From: Alloclostridium intestinigallinarum
GTDB taxonomy: Bacteria; Bacillota; Clostridia; Christensenellales; UBA3700
DNA: 15,205 nt
NCBI GenBank assembly: GCA_904393845.1
Contig: CAJFNB010000040.1
Span: 1 to 15,205, forward strand
Direction: 5' to 3'
Shown here: piece after piece, positions 14,075 to 15,205 of the stretch
How the letters are laid out: the number at the start of each line of letters is the position of its first letter
How positions within the stretch are numbered: position 1 is the first letter of the stretch
Translations under genes and position numbers: made by a program
Notes under the pieces: model-generated
Told to the model about the DNA's origin: nothing
Databases searched by the model: none
What the model saw: only the letters and a program-made list of their open reading frames with translations

Positions 14075-14261
14075 GAAAAACAATAAGCTGTTAAATATCG
14101 AATAAAAGCGTTTTGTTTCGCCTTTTTCGTCCGCGCCCGACAAATCAACCGCGTTAAACAGCACTCGAACGCCGCAAATACAAAATTCACGGTAAAAAAA
14201 TTTTTCCGCCAAAAAACAATGTCTTGCCCGAACCTGCTTCCGAAAACTCCGTCTTATTGTT

Positions 14262-15005
14262 TTACGGTATAATCGAGGGCGCGGCGAATTGCCGTAAAAT
14301 TTTTTCGGCAGCCGCCCTAAGAGTGTATATATCGGGTGCGGACGTGATAAGACGCACTTTTCCGCGCTCCGGGCTTGCGCCGGCGAGTTTTTTCAGCTGC
14401 CGCGCCACGCCGTTATTGCCGTCCAGCACGGGACAGCGCAACAGTTTTTGCACATGGTCTTTTATAAGGCAGTAGTGCGTACAGCCGAGCACGCAAGCGT
14501 CTAACTTTTCGTTTCGGCACGGAGCGAGAATTTTCGCCAGCATCTTATATGCGCCCGTTAAGTGCGGATAGCCGTGTTCTATCTCCGCCGCCAGCGGCGC
14601 GCAGTCGGGGATAAAGCAGTCTTCGCCGTTCAGAAGCCGTGCGAAGCGCGGCTGTCTTATTGTCAGCGGAGTTGCCAGCACGCACAGCCTTTTACCGTAA
14701 ATTTTTGCCGTTTTTATGCACGGCTCAGTCCCTACGAACGTTGTTTTTTCAAATTCGGCGCGCAGTCCGTCTATTGCGCACGCCGTTGCGGTGTTGCACG
14801 CCAGCACTATGCACTCCGCCCCTTCGTCCATCAGCCTGACCGCGCCCGCACGGACTATCGCCGCAATCTGCGCCGCGCTCTTATCCCCGTAAGGACAATG
14901 CGCCGCGTCGGCAAAATATATATACTCTCCCCCGCCGCGCACGCGCAAAATCTCGCTCAACGTCGTAAGCCCGCCTATCCCCGAATCCAAAACGCCTATT
15001 ACCAT
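14262..15005 (-). CDS. murI: Glutamate racemase
   Basis: This cytoplasmic enzyme makes D-glutamate for peptidoglycan. With the ATG at 15003-15005 the protein is 247 residues and starts MVIGVLDSGIGGL, the canonical MurI opening (Asp7-Ser8). The two catalytic cysteines are present: Cys70 in VLACNTAT and Cys175 in LGCTHY. FADAAHCPYG (31-40) is the conserved substrate loop. The reading frame is open to 15071, but the extra 22 residues (MRQSASYIAQYFHS...) precede the fold and the promoter lies inside that stretch, so the shorter start is preferred. No SD precedes it; the upstream 15 bases are only A, T and one C, which fits a leaderless mRNA. The protein is slightly short for the family (about 265). 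Confidence 0.93.
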   Translation of the reverse strand: MVIGVLDSGIGGLTTLSEILRVRGGGEYIYFADAAHCPYGDKSAAQIAAIVRAGAVRLMDEGAECIVLACNTATACAIDGLRAEFEKTTFVGTEPCIKTAKIYGKRLCVLATPLTIRQPRFARLLNGEDCFIPDCAPLAAEIEHGYPHLTGAYKMLAKILAPCRNEKLDACVLGCTHYCLIKDHVQKLLRCPVLDGNNGVARQLKKLAGASPERGKVRLITSAPDIYTLRAAAEKILRQFAAPSIIP

Positions 15006-15010
15006 ATAAT

Positions 15011-15039
15011 ATAGTATATGTATAAGCGTCGAATGAAAA
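15011..15039 (-). promoter_or_regulatory. murI promoter, predicted leaderless transcript
   Basis: On the minus strand TTTTCA (15034-15039), 17 bp and TACTAT (15011-15016) place the transcription start at about 15004-15005, on the murI ATG. Each hexamer matches the consensus at 4 of 6 positions. An overlapping TATACT at 15013-15018 gives nearly the same start. The prediction is weaker than for ybaK, but the lack of any SD supports it. Confidence 0.45.
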
Positions 15040-15090
15040 TACTGCGCGATATAGCTAGCAGATTGGCGCACAAAGTATGCGCGCGGCGAA

Positions 15091-15131
15091 CCGGGAGCGT
15101 GGGACTCTCCACCCCGCGGCGAGCCGCCGCA
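15091..15131. repeat. GC-rich palindromic repeat at right edge
   Basis: GCGTGGGACTCTCCACCC (15097-15114) is followed by GCGGCGAGCCGCCGCA (15116-15131). The second block is the exact reverse complement of 84-99, and the first resembles 5-20 in direct orientation. Both can form hairpins. They look like a dispersed extragenic palindrome family. The last 75 bases of the window are AT-rich, and I assign nothing to them. Confidence 0.4.
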
Positions 15132-15205
15132 CCCTTAACCGCCGTGAAGTTATAAAATTATAATCTGACAGTAATATCTTCGCAATACCCTTAATTTCTA
15201 CCTTG

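Noticed and set aside
15006..15071. Extended murI start at 15071
   Set aside because: The extra 22 residues have no counterpart in MurI, and the likely promoter lies within them.

Overview
The window looks like chromosomal DNA from a Gram-positive, Clostridia-type bacterium. The coding sequence is moderately GC-rich, with AT-rich promoters. The evidence is MurI, a PgcA-type phosphohexomutase, an HssR-like OmpR-family regulator, two lipoprotein signal peptides, an N-terminally fused ABC ATPase/permease and SD sequences close to AGGAGG. A gut Firmicute (Christensenellales-like) would fit, but the sequence does not prove it. I saw no rRNA, tRNA, CRISPR array, transposase or phage gene.

Layout. 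(1) 1-195: non-coding, with palindromic repeat-like DNA. (2) 196-4505, all minus strand: a GT4 glycosyltransferase, a two-component pair (response regulator then histidine kinase in transcription order) and a six-TM protein with a YjdF/DUF2238-like pattern. (3) 4653-5132, plus strand: a YbaK/EbsC Cys-tRNA(Pro) deacylase. (4) 5136-7893, minus strand: three tandem paralogues of a seven-TM protein in one likely operon. (5) 8220-8459: the first ~65 codons of a secreted GH51 arabinofuranosidase, broken off where the next promoter begins. (6) 8525-12158, plus strand: a MacB-like ABC transporter and a lipoprotein with a PI-PLC X domain. (7) 12282-15005, minus strand: pgcA and murI. (8) The right edge carries another copy of the GC-rich palindrome found at the left edge.

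The main discovery is regulatory. The three minus-strand promoters of region 2 (glycosyltransferase, response regulator, six-TM protein) share one architecture. Short direct repeats with the core GTWA(C/A) on the plus strand (TWAC on the transcribed strand) occur every 11 bp: six, two and five copies respectively. In all three the gap from the nearest repeat to the -10 hexamer is exactly 15 bp, and there is no good -35. This is the geometry expected of an OmpR/PhoB-family activator that replaces the -35. One such regulator is encoded in the middle of the cluster and has the element in its own promoter. I infer a local, autoregulated envelope-response regulon: an intramembrane-type sensor kinase, its regulator, a sugar transferase (possibly glycolipid-forming) and an unknown membrane protein.

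Other notable points are two likely leaderless genes (ybaK, murI), a seven-TM family in which the expected conserved Cys of YwaF/TMEM164-type proteins appears to be Ser, and the GH51 remnant whose stop codon lies inside the ABC transporter's -35.
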